From: Chrysochromulina tobinii
Taxonomy: Eukaryota; Haptophyta; Prymnesiales; Chrysochromulinaceae
Length of the DNA stretch: 16,904 nucleotides
Assembly (NCBI GenBank): GCA_001275005.1
Contig: JWZX01000284.1
Coordinates: forward strand, 1 to 16,904
Direction of reading: 5' to 3'
In this document: piece after piece, positions 1-7,153 of the stretch
Position numbering within the stretch: position 1 is the first letter of the stretch
How the letters are laid out: each line of letters begins with the position of its first letter
Notes under the pieces: model-generated
What the model was told of the DNA's origin: nothing
Database searches by the model: none
What the model saw: the letters and a program-made list of their open reading frames with translations, nothing else
Translations under genes and position numbers: made by a program

Positions 1-375
1 GGTTGTCTGTCTAGAACACCCTTTGCGCACTCCGCGTGCGACGTCTAAGGTTACTCACCACTACTCAAGTAGTCACTCTTTCCCGCGCTGCACCCCCCCC
101 AAAGTGGGAATTGCTCAACTATCCGGATAAGTGCACACAAGTGCTTCTCATCTAGTCGACTTTTCCCACTACTTTTCCCACTTTTCTTTCCTTTTAGGGG
201 GACTGTTTGGGGGTGCAGGCCTCGTCACTCGGCACCCCCGAAATCGGCCCACTCCCGATCGATCCAGGAGGCCGCGCGGCCGTGAACCCCTGACAAAGCA
301 TCCATGCGAGAGGGTCCGCAACCTTTCAGGGGTAAGGACTCGAGTCAGCTCGCTCAGTGGCGGCTAGGGCGTTCC
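1..375. other. Left-edge non-coding region
   Basis: No convincing gene is seen here. A short frame at 131-367 has no recognisable domain. The sequence contains a C-run near 92-100 and a pyrimidine-rich stretch with a repeated TTTTCCCAC motif at about 161-190. It probably holds the promoter and 5' leader of the gene starting at 376, but no clear TATA box is visible. Confidence 0.4.
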
Positions 376-1221
376 ATGGACCGAACTTCGAGGCGAGCTC
401 TGCTGAACCTCGCGCTTCTGAGCGTGCCTACGCTTGCTGTCGAGCAGCAGTTGGATTGCGAAAAGGAAGTGACACCTGTGGATATTGTGCCGATACGGAG
501 CCCACAATCTGTGCACACTGCATTGGCACGCAGATTTGCAGGTCAGTCTATCATCGAGATCGGCACGCGGAATGGAGATGGAATGGAGTGCTATGCCCGC
601 GTTGCAAGGCACGCTGTAGCGATTGAGATTGAGCGCTCGTACTGCCCGACGTTAATGACTCGCAGCGCACAGATGCAGCGCGTTAAAACTGGCCATGGTC
701 ATGGGCATCGAAACTTCACCGTGCGGTGCGAGTCCTATGAAGCCACGCCCATGGCAGTGTTTGAGCATGCGGACTACGTCGAGGGGTTCATGGGACATAC
801 GGAGGTCAACGTTCACATTCTTCGCTTCCTTTCGAGCCATAGCGACCGCCTGCGCCCTCATTTTGAGGCCCTGATTCTGCACGACCACGACGCAGGTGAG
901 TGCCAAATTTCGCTTGAATTATTGAAGCCTTTTGCTACGTGGCACGAGGTGGTTGCCGCAACGCCTTTGGAATGCGCGCGCTGCCACCATGCCATGCAGT
1001 CGGGAATCCTGAGGCCGTCAACATGGGTCAACTGTGGACGCGCGACGATGAGGGTACACATTTTGGGATTTCGAATCCGGAGCGAGCAAGTGAAGGCAGG
1101 CCTAGCTGCGCTCGGCAGTGCAGATGACCCGAAGTCGAAGCTCAGCAAAGCTGTTGAGGAATCGAGAGCAGCCAGAAGACGTGCTCAGCACAGCTGGCCG
1201 AATGATTGCAACGAATCGTAG
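376..1221 (+). CDS. Secreted Rossmann-fold methyltransferase-like protein
   Basis: This encodes 281 residues from the ATG at 376; an in-frame ATG at 304 would add 24 polar residues. I prefer 376 because it opens with a signal-peptide-like leader (basic MDRTSRRA, then hydrophobic LLNLALLSVPTLAV). Residues 58-74 (SIIEIGTRNGDGMECYA) resemble class I SAM-methyltransferase motif I, and 81-90 (VAIEIERSYC) resemble the acidic motif II strand. Residues 160-200 continue a Rossmann-like strand/helix pattern (FEALILHDHDAGE) and have paired cysteines C200/C203. No catalytic motif identifies a substrate, and I do not recognise a named family. It converges with the methyltransferase-like gene at 1904-2971, so the two share a 3' intergenic region. 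A donor-like GTGAGT at 896 lies in frame, but the protein reads coherently through it. Confidence 0.65.
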   Translation: MDRTSRRALLNLALLSVPTLAVEQQLDCEKEVTPVDIVPIRSPQSVHTALARRFAGQSIIEIGTRNGDGMECYARVARHAVAIEIERSYCPTLMTRSAQMQRVKTGHGHGHRNFTVRCESYEATPMAVFEHADYVEGFMGHTEVNVHILRFLSSHSDRLRPHFEALILHDHDAGECQISLELLKPFATWHEVVAATPLECARCHHAMQSGILRPSTWVNCGRATMRVHILGFRIRSEQVKAGLAALGSADDPKSKLSKAVEESRAARRRAQHSWPNDCNES

Positions 1222-1903
1222 GAGAATCTTGCATTCGGGCAATCTTGGGGATGCGCTCTCCCCTGGGGCGCTACTTCGTTCAACAGAGCTCCGTGCCACA
1301 TTCTCAACTACGAAGTCTACCAAGCTGCGCGCGCGGCGCGGTCCAGCGGCGTGGTGAGCATGATCCTCGGGCACACGCCATTGCAACTGTTTAACCCACC
1401 ATGCACATGGTATGCATCCAGCAGCTGAGCGGCGTTTCAAAGCGGCGCTTCCACGCCACACAGCATCCCCGGAGGTGCGATGTGCGTGTTGACATCGAGA
1501 AGAGCCGCGAGATTAGCGCCGCCGTCCCCGCACGTGCGGGTGCGCTCGGCAGCGCACCGCGGGGACCGGGGTTGGATCGGAATCAGAGGTCCATACTGAT
1601 ATTTTACTGATACTCACCCTTTACCGAGCGGTGCGCGTGTGCTAGCAGCTAGGTATGGTCCAGTACACCCAAAGCAAGCTTCCTAGCTGACGCACCCCTT
1701 ATATGATATATAATATGCTTTTACCGAGCCTCGGCCCGGCGCCTCGCGCGGCCGGGTGCCGTCAAGGCTCCACGGGCACGGCGCCCCGCCCGGCCTGAGC
1801 GGCCCTGACACGCGACATTAGACGTACGTAACGAACACGACGTCTTCCCAATGCCTCAGAAACCCCATTGTAGTCAGTCAGCGCGCCAGTGCGCGGCCAT
1901 AGG
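1222..1903. other. Intergenic region between convergent genes
   Basis: This stretch lies between the 3' ends of two convergent genes and shows no supported coding sequence. It includes an AT-rich patch at about 1698-1722 (TTATATGATATATAATATG) with the motif TTTACCGAGC on both sides (about 1620 and 1721). The patch could contribute to transcript 3' end formation, or to an unannotated transcript. A GC-rich segment follows at about 1725-1800. Confidence 0.4.
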
Positions 1904-2971
1904 TCATCCGTCCCGCCCTTGCACGTACCTCTTTGTATCATATCGGCTACGTTGCGTGTCTTCGAAATTACAGCCAAGCGGGCGACCTGTTACGAACTCC
2001 GTACCACGCAGCTTGCGCACTCCGCACAGATTGCGGAAGCACGTGAGTGATGCAATCGTGTGGTCGTCCCCCTCCATGACTGAGTACTTGCCGTTGCCGA
2101 TGATCCAGCGCTTGTTGTCTCGCGAAGGCCCGCCGTGGAAGTCGCGGTTGAGCACATCAATGAAGCTCTTGAGCAACGCAATCGATGTGCCTGGATGGCC
2201 GGGGGGGCCTCCTCCGCAATGCTCGCCATAGCAGCCCCATTGCTTGCTGGCATAATACTGAGTCTCAATGTCCTCGATGACATAGAGTCCGCCCGGCCGG
2301 ACGTGGGGCCACAGCGCTCGGATAGAGGCGAGGTGCTGGAAGTTGGCATGCCCGCCGTCGTCTATTATAATGTCAAAGCCTCCTGGCGTCGCGTTCACGA
2401 GATGGCTGAGGAAGACAGGGTCGGCCTGACTTCCGACGTGAATGGTCATCTGTTGCGGAGAGCTTGCCGAAGAGATTGCAACGCACGGGTCCTTCTTCAG
2501 GAGATTTGCATCATCCGACGACGTGAGGCCGCAGCGGGCGCCGTTCACCTGCTTGTGAAGGGTGGCACTACCCTGCGCCTTGCCATTCTCCACGCCGTGC
2601 ACCTCAAGTTTCACACCAAGCGCTGATCGCCAGAGAGGCAACGACTCACCCGAATCAACACCTATCTCCAGCAGCCGAAGGCCTTCTCCGCCTGGGTGTA
2701 AGAACTTGAATGGCGCGAAGAGCTCCGCGTACATCCACCCAAAGCACCCCTCTTCTTTGCCAGCCTTGCTCCTCTTGAATGCCTCAGCGATTTTAGCGGG
2801 CTCGTCACGGCAGACTTTCAGCCTGTCAATGGCACTAGAAGAGGAAGGCGATGTGCTTTCGCTCAGCTCACGTGGCGCTGAAGGGCCGAGGCTCGGTGGC
2901 AGACGCACACCAACCATCACGCCGAAGCCGAACACGACGACGACGACAAGAAAGCCGATGCCCCGCACCAT
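1904..2971 (-). CDS. Membrane-anchored MycE-like sugar O-methyltransferase
   Basis: The 355-residue protein starts at an ATG at 2971. Residues 5-22 form one hydrophobic segment after a short basic start, as in a type II signal anchor, followed by a Ser/Pro-rich stem (about 27-47). The catalytic region is a class I SAM-dependent methyltransferase: motif I LLEIGVDSGES at 100-110, an SAM-adenine-type loop HVGSQADP at 178-185, FDIIIDDGGH at 199-208 and RPGGLYVIEDIETQY at 225-239. This order and wording resemble the MycE family, metal-dependent enzymes that O-methylate deoxysugars in macrolides. D205, H208, E233 and D234 fall where that family places its metal ligands and catalytic histidine. The anchor suggests action in the ER or Golgi lumen, perhaps on glycans. 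Family assignment is fairly firm; substrate and location are inferred. Confidence 0.8.
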   Translation of the reverse strand: MVRGIGFLVVVVVFGFGVMVGVRLPPSLGPSAPRELSESTSPSSSSAIDRLKVCRDEPAKIAEAFKRSKAGKEEGCFGWMYAELFAPFKFLHPGGEGLRLLEIGVDSGESLPLWRSALGVKLEVHGVENGKAQGSATLHKQVNGARCGLTSSDDANLLKKDPCVAISSASSPQQMTIHVGSQADPVFLSHLVNATPGGFDIIIDDGGHANFQHLASIRALWPHVRPGGLYVIEDIETQYYASKQWGCYGEHCGGGPPGHPGTSIALLKSFIDVLNRDFHGGPSRDNKRWIIGNGKYSVMEGDDHTIASLTCFRNLCGVRKLRGTEFVTGRPLGCNFEDTQRSRYDTKRYVQGRDG

Positions 2972-3091
2972 TAGAGGTAACGGTGCGGCGGCGCGCGCGT
3001 ATCCCTACCCTTCGCGTCGGCGCGCGATCGATAGTCCCCATTTTATGCGTGTTCCCAAACTTCCTTACGGGTACTGTAGCCATTGTTCATG

Positions 3092-3156
3092 TTACCGCGG
3101 TAATACCGGTAAAAAGACACAGGGGGGAATACCGTACACACAACACGTACCGGTAC
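3092..3156. promoter_or_regulatory. Cluster of three TACCG-type palindromes
   Basis: Three perfect palindromes lie within 65 bp: TTACCGCGGTAA at 3092-3103, TACCGGTA at 3104-3111 and GTACCGGTAC at 3147-3156. They sit about 120-185 bp upstream of the ATG of the minus-strand methyltransferase gene. Related half-sites at close spacing are what a dimeric DNA-binding protein would use. No factor can be named from the sequence. Confidence 0.35.
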
Positions 3157-3340
3157 AGAGCCCAGAAGAGAAGACAATACAAGACCCCGAAACAAGGCCC
3201 CGAAGGGAGACACATGCAGGCAGAGAGCCGAGAAACAGCCTATAAGAGAAGATCGGCGAGACCCAAATATGAACTCGGGAGGGAGCGCGCCCGCACGTAC
3301 ACACGTTCCCCTTGCTGGCCTGTTGGCAGTAGTCATGTAA

Positions 3341-3395
3341 GCGCCCCCCCCGGGGGACGCGCCTGCATCAGCGCCGCTGTACTGTGTGGTCCTGT
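3341..3395 (+). repeat. Dispersed repeat family A, copy 1
   Basis: This 55-nt segment matches the reverse complement of 13490-13542 closely. The last 31 nt, from GCATCAGCGCC to TGGTCCTGT, differ at one base; the first part (GCGC plus a C-run) differs by small indels and substitutions. The two copies are in inverted orientation about 10 kb apart. Neither lies in a recognised gene. The origin (mobile element, shared leader or shared regulatory block) is unknown. Confidence 0.75.
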
Positions 3396-3420
3396 CACTG
3401 AGTTCAAAATCAGGTGGTGG

Positions 3421-3478
3421 GGATAGTGTGTGAATCCAGAAAGAATACCCTCCCCTACCGCCTACCCCTTTGGGTCAA
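3421..3478 (+). repeat. Dispersed repeat family B, short copy
   Basis: This segment shares blocks in the same order with 15285-15384: ATAGTGTGTGAATCC, then TGAATCCAGAA(A/G)GAATA, then a CTCCCCT...CCCCTTTGGGTCAA block. The copy here lacks about 40 nt present in the other and has no visible left inverted end. An 8-bp inverted pair, GTGTGAAT at 3428-3435 and ATTCACAC at 3487-3494, brackets much of it. It lies 26 bp after a family A repeat copy. Confidence 0.7.
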
Positions 3479-3871
3479 GTGTTTTAATTCACACGATCGT
3501 TCACTCCGCCGGATAAGACAAAGTCAAGTTTTGCGATCCGGTTTTGATCCTGGACCCGTGCGAGTGTCGGACTGCGTACCTTAGTGCCGTAATTTGTGGT
3601 AATAGTCTCTAACGCGTGACGGACCCGGCCGACCTGCTCCGAGAACGGCGTGTTCGCTGGAGGCGGCTGTCGGCTGTGTCCGGTCCGATCCGCCGAGATG
3701 TGAGTCGATATCACGAACGATGTCGGTGCGACGTGTGAGTTCTGAGTAGAGCGAGCGCCACATGTGCATCGGTGTAGTATAAAGGCGTCACCATTCGCCG
3801 CGGTTTCTCATCTCAAGTTCGTCGTCTTCGTCTGGCTCTGGGTCGCGCGCTCTATACTTTAAGAAGCCGAG

Positions 3872-5716
3872 CTAAAGCTCTTCTTTGGGTTTAGGCGCCG
3901 CTGATGGACTTGCGTCCGCGTCGCCGCCTGCGCCTGAGCCGCCGGCGGCGTTGGCGCCGCTCCCATCCTTAGCGGCGGGTGCAAGCGCGGTGGCAACCTC
4001 CACGAGCGCCTGTAGCCGCGGTAGCTCACAGCGCGGCAGCAGCTTGGCACACTGCGACAGGCCTTGATCGTCGAGCACGGCGCGCATCAGCACTTCCGCA
4101 TGCTCATCCACGACAGCGCGACAGCGGAGCTTGCCCCGGGCATGGCAGGCGCTCACATCCACCTTCCCCTCCTTCACCGCGGGCCAGGCGAGGCTCTCAG
4201 CGCCCTCGCCACCCTCGCCACCCGCGCCGCCCTCGCCGCTACTGCTGCTGCCACGCTTGTCGCTGCCGCCGCGCTCGTCGCTGCTGCCGCCCTTGAGGTA
4301 GTCAAACTCTTGCGCCGCCCTCTTCGCTGATGCTGTTTTCGTCGCTGTGGCCACGGTCTCGTTGAAGACTGCCATCGCGTCCCCACACACAGGCTGGAGC
4401 AGCGAGGCTTCGTCACAAACGCCCTCGAGAGCCTCCTCCAGTGCAGCGGCGAGGGCGACCCGGTACTCATTCTTGAGCCAGCGCTTGGTCTGCGCCTTCT
4501 GCACCTTGTCAATCTTCTGGGCCTTGCGCTCATTGGCCTCCTTGGAGAGCTCGAGCTCGTCGTGCGTCGTCTCGAGCGCCCGCCGCAGCTTCCCGACGAT
4601 GAGCCCGCATAGGTCACAGCGCTCGAGCGGTTGCCGCGGGTCCGTCGGAGGGGCGGCGCTTGCGGGAGCACGCCGCCGCGCCGCGGCGGCCTTGGTGGCG
4701 GCCTTGAGACTGTCGTGATTCTTCGCGAGCAGCTCGGTCATCCGCTCCTCGCGCTCCTTGAGCACAACGCCGAGGGCACTGCCTTCCTTTTTAGGAAGGA
4801 ACGTGAGCAGAAACTGCGTGAGCTGCGTGCGCACCTCGGGCTCTCTGGCAAACGCGAGCGCCTTCTCGCCCAGTTCGGGCATCGACTTGGGCTCGTCGCG
4901 GTCTCCGACGAGATAGAGCACGAGTGACGCGCCATTCGGGTCCGCGAGCGGCGCGTTCGTGGGCACTTCGTTCTTGAGCAGGTCGAGCTGAGCAAAGGCG
5001 AGCTTGACGTGCGCGCCACTCGTCGTGTTGAGGCCGACCGCGAGGCTGTAGAACTCTGAGGCGAGCGCGGCGTAGCGCATGTCCGAGAACTCGTAAGCCC
5101 TCTCTTTGGTCGCCGAGCCGTTGTGCAGCAGCACGAGCACGTGCTGGTCAGGCGCGCGGATACCCTTGGAAAAGGTTGTGCCCACTAGCCGTGTCACCAC
5201 GCCGCGCACCTTGGACGCCTTGCCCTTGGGCTCCTTTTCGGACTTGCCCTTGTGCTGGAAGGCAGCAATGGCCTTGTCACGGGCCTCGCCATCGCAACCC
5301 GGCACCGCTTTCGCGCAGAAGCCCTCGTGCTTCTGATCGAGGATGGCGCGCGGCAGAGCATCCTCGTGCTCCTCGATCAGCTTCGTGCAAGCCCCGATGA
5401 GCGCACGGCTCGAGGTAATGGCGTCGCGCCCACACACTTTCTCCATCTCCTCCTCGATGCTCGCGCGCAGCGCCACATTGTACTCATTCTTGAGCCAGCG
5501 TTTGGTCTGCGCCTTTTGCACTTTGTCGATCTTCTGCGCCTTGAGATCGTTGGCCTCTTTGGACAGCTCGAGCTCCTTCTTCTCGCGGGAAAACGCGACG
5601 GCGAGCTGCTTCACCGTCGTGGTGCACGCAGCGCACGCGGCGGCCGAGTCGGGCTGCGCGACGGCAGCGGCCTTGAGCAGGGCGAGAATTACGACTGAAC
5701 GAGCTGGGGTCCGCAT
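3872..5716 (-). CDS. ER-resident tandem Canopy-like protein with thioredoxin-like domain
   Basis: The 614-residue protein has a signal peptide (about 1-20) and ends in KEEL, a KDEL-type ER retrieval signal. Two copies of a six-cysteine, saposin-like unit are seen: C28, C31, C95, C110, C134, C141 and C367, C370, C434, C532, C556, C563. The CxxC, VC, CxxxxxEHE and CAKxxPxC pattern resembles the Canopy (DUF3456) family of ER co-chaperones. Copy 2 carries a Gly/Ser/Glu-rich insertion at about 470-510 and two extra cysteines (C444, C524). Between the copies, about 170-309 resemble a thioredoxin/PDI fold (LVGTTF, HVLVLLHN, VKLAFAQLDLLKNEVP, ASLVLYLVG) without the CGHC site, so it cannot act as a classical redox domain. 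A likely role is glycoprotein folding or client binding in the ER. Residues about 49-83 and 388-422 are nearly identical. Domain naming is by pattern and no homologue was searched. Confidence 0.75.
   Translation of the reverse strand: MRTPARSVVILALLKAAAVAQPDSAAACAACTTTVKQLAVAFSREKKELELSKEANDLKAQKIDKVQKAQTKRWLKNEYNVALRASIEEEMEKVCGRDAITSSRALIGACTKLIEEHEDALPRAILDQKHEGFCAKAVPGCDGEARDKAIAAFQHKGKSEKEPKGKASKVRGVVTRLVGTTFSKGIRAPDQHVLVLLHNGSATKERAYEFSDMRYAALASEFYSLAVGLNTTSGAHVKLAFAQLDLLKNEVPTNAPLADPNGASLVLYLVGDRDEPKSMPELGEKALAFAREPEVRTQLTQFLLTFLPKKEGSALGVVLKEREERMTELLAKNHDSLKAATKAAAARRRAPASAAPPTDPRQPLERCDLCGLIVGKLRRALETTHDELELSKEANERKAQKIDKVQKAQTKRWLKNEYRVALAAALEEALEGVCDEASLLQPVCGDAMAVFNETVATATKTASAKRAAQEFDYLKGGSSDERGGSDKRGSSSSGEGGAGGEGGEGAESLAWPAVKEGKVDVSACHARGKLRCRAVVDEHAEVLMRAVLDDQGLSQCAKLLPRCELPRLQALVEVATALAPAAKDGSGANAAGGSGAGGDADASPSAAPKPKEEL
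4463..4558 (-). repeat. Internal coding cassette, second Canopy-like copy
   Basis: This encodes about 32 residues (from ELELSKEAN through WLKNEY) of the second Canopy-like unit. It matches 5480-5575 at 86 of 96 bases by hand count, far more than the surrounding halves of the two units match. It is a highly charged, probably helical segment. Confidence 0.8.
5480..5575 (-). repeat. Internal coding cassette, first Canopy-like copy
   Basis: This is the partner of the cassette at 4463-4558. The encoded segment KAQKIDKVQKAQTKRWLKNE is the same in both, and the wider cassette differs at only three residues. Ten base differences were counted over 96 positions. The flanking sequence of each unit is much more diverged. 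Confidence 0.8.
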
Positions 5717-5718
5717 GA

Positions 5719-5799
5719 CACGTCACAGGCTTCCGGAAAAAAATTTTGGGGGGAGAAAAGGAGAAAAGGATGTCTCTGTCGGGGGGAGCCGTTGACTCA
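5719..5799 (-). promoter_or_regulatory. bZIP-type sites before the ER protein gene
   Basis: Read on the minus strand, TGACGTG (5719-5725) lies just before the start codon of the Canopy-like gene and TGACTCA (5793-5799) about 80 bp further up. The first matches the core of the unfolded-protein-response element and the second an AP-1/GCN4-type site. Both are short and could occur by chance, and the first is so close to the ATG that it may be within the transcript. Confidence 0.25.
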
Positions 5800-5977
5800 G
5801 CCGTCCTCAACGTGCCTAGCACAAGATGAAATGTCAGAGCAATCAATCCCCAAAGAGGCTTTGAGGGCTCCTGTGACCGTACCTTGGTCGACTTTATAAG
5901 GTGAAAAAGGACTAGGAATCCAGGAAAAATAACTGGCTTTATAAACTATAATTTTCTGTGAAAAGTGATTCCTTTTT

Positions 5978-6050
5978 GGGCCTGTGGCCTAATGGACAAG
6001 GCATCCGACCTCGGATCGGGAGATTGTAGGTTCGAGTCCTACCAGGCTCA
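5978..6050 (+). tRNA. tRNA-Arg, anticodon TCG, with C33
   Basis: The 73-nt gene folds as a full cloverleaf. The acceptor stem pairs GGGCCTG with CAGGCTC (one G-T pair), the D stem GCCT with AGGC, the anticodon stem TCCGA with TCGGG, and the T stem GTAGG with CTAC preceded by C. The anticodon loop is CCTCGGA, giving anticodon TCG at 34-36 with G37. Position 33 is C instead of the nearly universal U. The A box (TGGCCTAATGG) and B box (GGTTCGAGTCC) are present, no CCA is encoded, and a seven-T Pol III terminator starts at 6052. The body matches eukaryotic arginine tRNAs in the GGCCTAATGGA D arm. Confidence 0.93.
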
Positions 6051-6051
6051 A

Positions 6052-6058
6052 TTTTTTT
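6052..6058 (+). terminator. Pol III terminator of the tRNA-Arg gene
   Basis: A run of seven T residues begins two bases after the discriminator base of the tRNA. This is the usual Pol III stop signal. Confidence 0.85.
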
Positions 6059-6127
6059 CCGGAAACACTTCCCTGTGAATATGTTTTCACGGCTGTTTTG
6101 TGTTATCAATGAAAATGTCAGAAAAGC

Positions 6128-6736
6128 ATGACGACCCGCTGCAATGACTCGCATTGTGCATGGCGCGATGCAGACGCCAGAATACTCTATGCGCCACTCG
6201 ACCCGCTGGCGTGGCGACGTAACGGCGTTCGTGAGTTGCAAACAAAGGTTGCACTTGCTGACGATGGCAAGGGTAGGGGCGTTTTTGCGCGGCAGCGTGC
6301 AGGTCCGGGCAGATGGGTGTGCTCGTATGCCGGCACATACTTCGGTCCGCGTGCACTGCTGCGAAGATACCAGGCTGGTGATGTGCCCATGTATGCCTAT
6401 CGTCTGGGGCTGGGCGCCATCGATGCACGGGACAGCAGCCACTTCTCGGCGATGATCAATCACAACGAGAAGGCGAATTTGCATGCGATTGTGTCGGTCG
6501 CGGCCAAACGTATCGATTTCTACGCCAAGCGCCCTCTGAGCGTAGGCACGGAGCTCACGATCGACTACGGGACGGGATACTGGCGCAGTCGCACGCAGCG
6601 GCCCGCTGGCGGCACCGAATCCAGGCCAATCGCCCTGCGTGGAAAACGAAGATGGCGGCCGCCCCACCTCTGGGGGCGACCTGTCAGCCGCGCGAATCAC
6701 ACGTCATTCGATCATCTGCATTCTTCGGATGGATGA
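6128..6736 (+). CDS. Small lone-SET-domain protein, probable lysine methyltransferase
   Basis: The 202-residue protein begins at an ATG with an A at -3. Residues about 38-152 are a SET domain: GKGRGVFA at 47-54, the CSYAGTYFGP strand at 65-74, NH(x)5N in AMINHNEKANLHA at 108-120, and ELTIDYG at 142-148 with the expected catalytic tyrosine Y147. NH and the GxG-type element are the SAM-binding parts in this family. No pre-SET or post-SET cysteine cluster is present and the domain makes up most of the protein, so it is a minimal SET protein, comparable in simplicity to viral vSET. Residues 153-202 are basic and low in recognisable structure. The substrate could be a histone or another protein; the sequence does not say. 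It starts 78 bp after the tRNA. Confidence 0.82.
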   Translation: MTTRCNDSHCAWRDADARILYAPLDPLAWRRNGVRELQTKVALADDGKGRGVFARQRAGPGRWVCSYAGTYFGPRALLRRYQAGDVPMYAYRLGLGAIDARDSSHFSAMINHNEKANLHAIVSVAAKRIDFYAKRPLSVGTELTIDYGTGYWRSRTQRPAGGTESRPIALRGKRRWRPPHLWGRPVSRANHTSFDHLHSSDG

Positions 6737-7153
6737 GGTGTTGATGCGCAGCGCCGCAGGTGATGGCGTGATGCGTGATCGTCGGAAAACTTCGATTCCG
6801 ATGGCGACCCGTGTTAGACCCGTGCGGTGCGCGCTTGTGACCGCCTCGTGTCGGTGAACCATGCGGTGAACGCGCAGTGCGCGTTGATGATCCGATCGTT
6901 ATTTTAACACAATAAGGTGACCTGCGCGCGCGCGTAGCGACACCGACAGTCTTTACTCGCAGTTGAGCTTGGGGCGGCTGTGGCTCAGGCTCAGGCAGCT
7001 GTGTCGTGTGTTAGCTGAATTCTCTCATCGGTCCCGACGGGCGGACGCGGCCGAGGGCGTGTATGCGGGGTGTACGGACCGGACGGATGTGTCTTGACCC
7101 GACCGGACGAAGGGCCCGGCCGCACGGCAAGAGCTCTGACGTGACTTGTGCCT
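6737..7153. other. Intergenic region between convergent genes
   Basis: This 417-nt gap lies between the ends of the SET gene and the plastid-type membrane protein gene. It is GC-rich, with a CGCGCGCGCG run near 6925 and a region rich in CCGGACGG-like motifs at about 7070-7130. No gene or structured RNA was recognised. Confidence 0.4.

Larger units (their letters stand above)
2972..3871. other. Long intergenic region with palindromes and repeats
   Basis: This 900-nt gap separates two minus-strand genes, so it should hold the promoter of the 1904-2971 gene and the 3' end region of the 3872-5716 gene. It contains a cluster of TACCGG-type palindromes (3092-3156), one copy of a dispersed repeat (3341-3395), one copy of another (3421-3478) and a TATAAA at about 3778-3783 on the plus strand with no plus-strand gene after it. 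Short frames here have no recognisable domains. Confidence 0.5.

Noticed and set aside
131-367. Open frame of 78 codons at the left edge
   Set aside because: It has no domain, and overlaps the likely 5' leader of the gene at 376; a chance frame in GC-rich DNA.
896-901. GTGAGT donor-like site inside the first methyltransferase-like gene
   Set aside because: The protein continues coherently past it (GECQISLELLKPFATWHEVV and onward to the stop) and no acceptor gives a better product.
1698-1722. TATA-like AT-rich patch
   Set aside because: It lies between the 3' ends of two convergent genes, with no downstream gene that it could serve as a promoter.
2135-2626. 163-codon plus-strand frame
   Set aside because: It is antisense to the MycE-like gene, whose motifs are clear on the other strand.
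3484-3714. 76-codon minus-strand frame
   Set aside because: No recognisable motif, and it overlaps repeat-bearing intergenic DNA.
5939-6700. 253-codon minus-strand frame
   Set aside because: It runs through the tRNA gene in antisense (giving the familiar EPGRTRTYNLP-type artefact) and over the SET gene.
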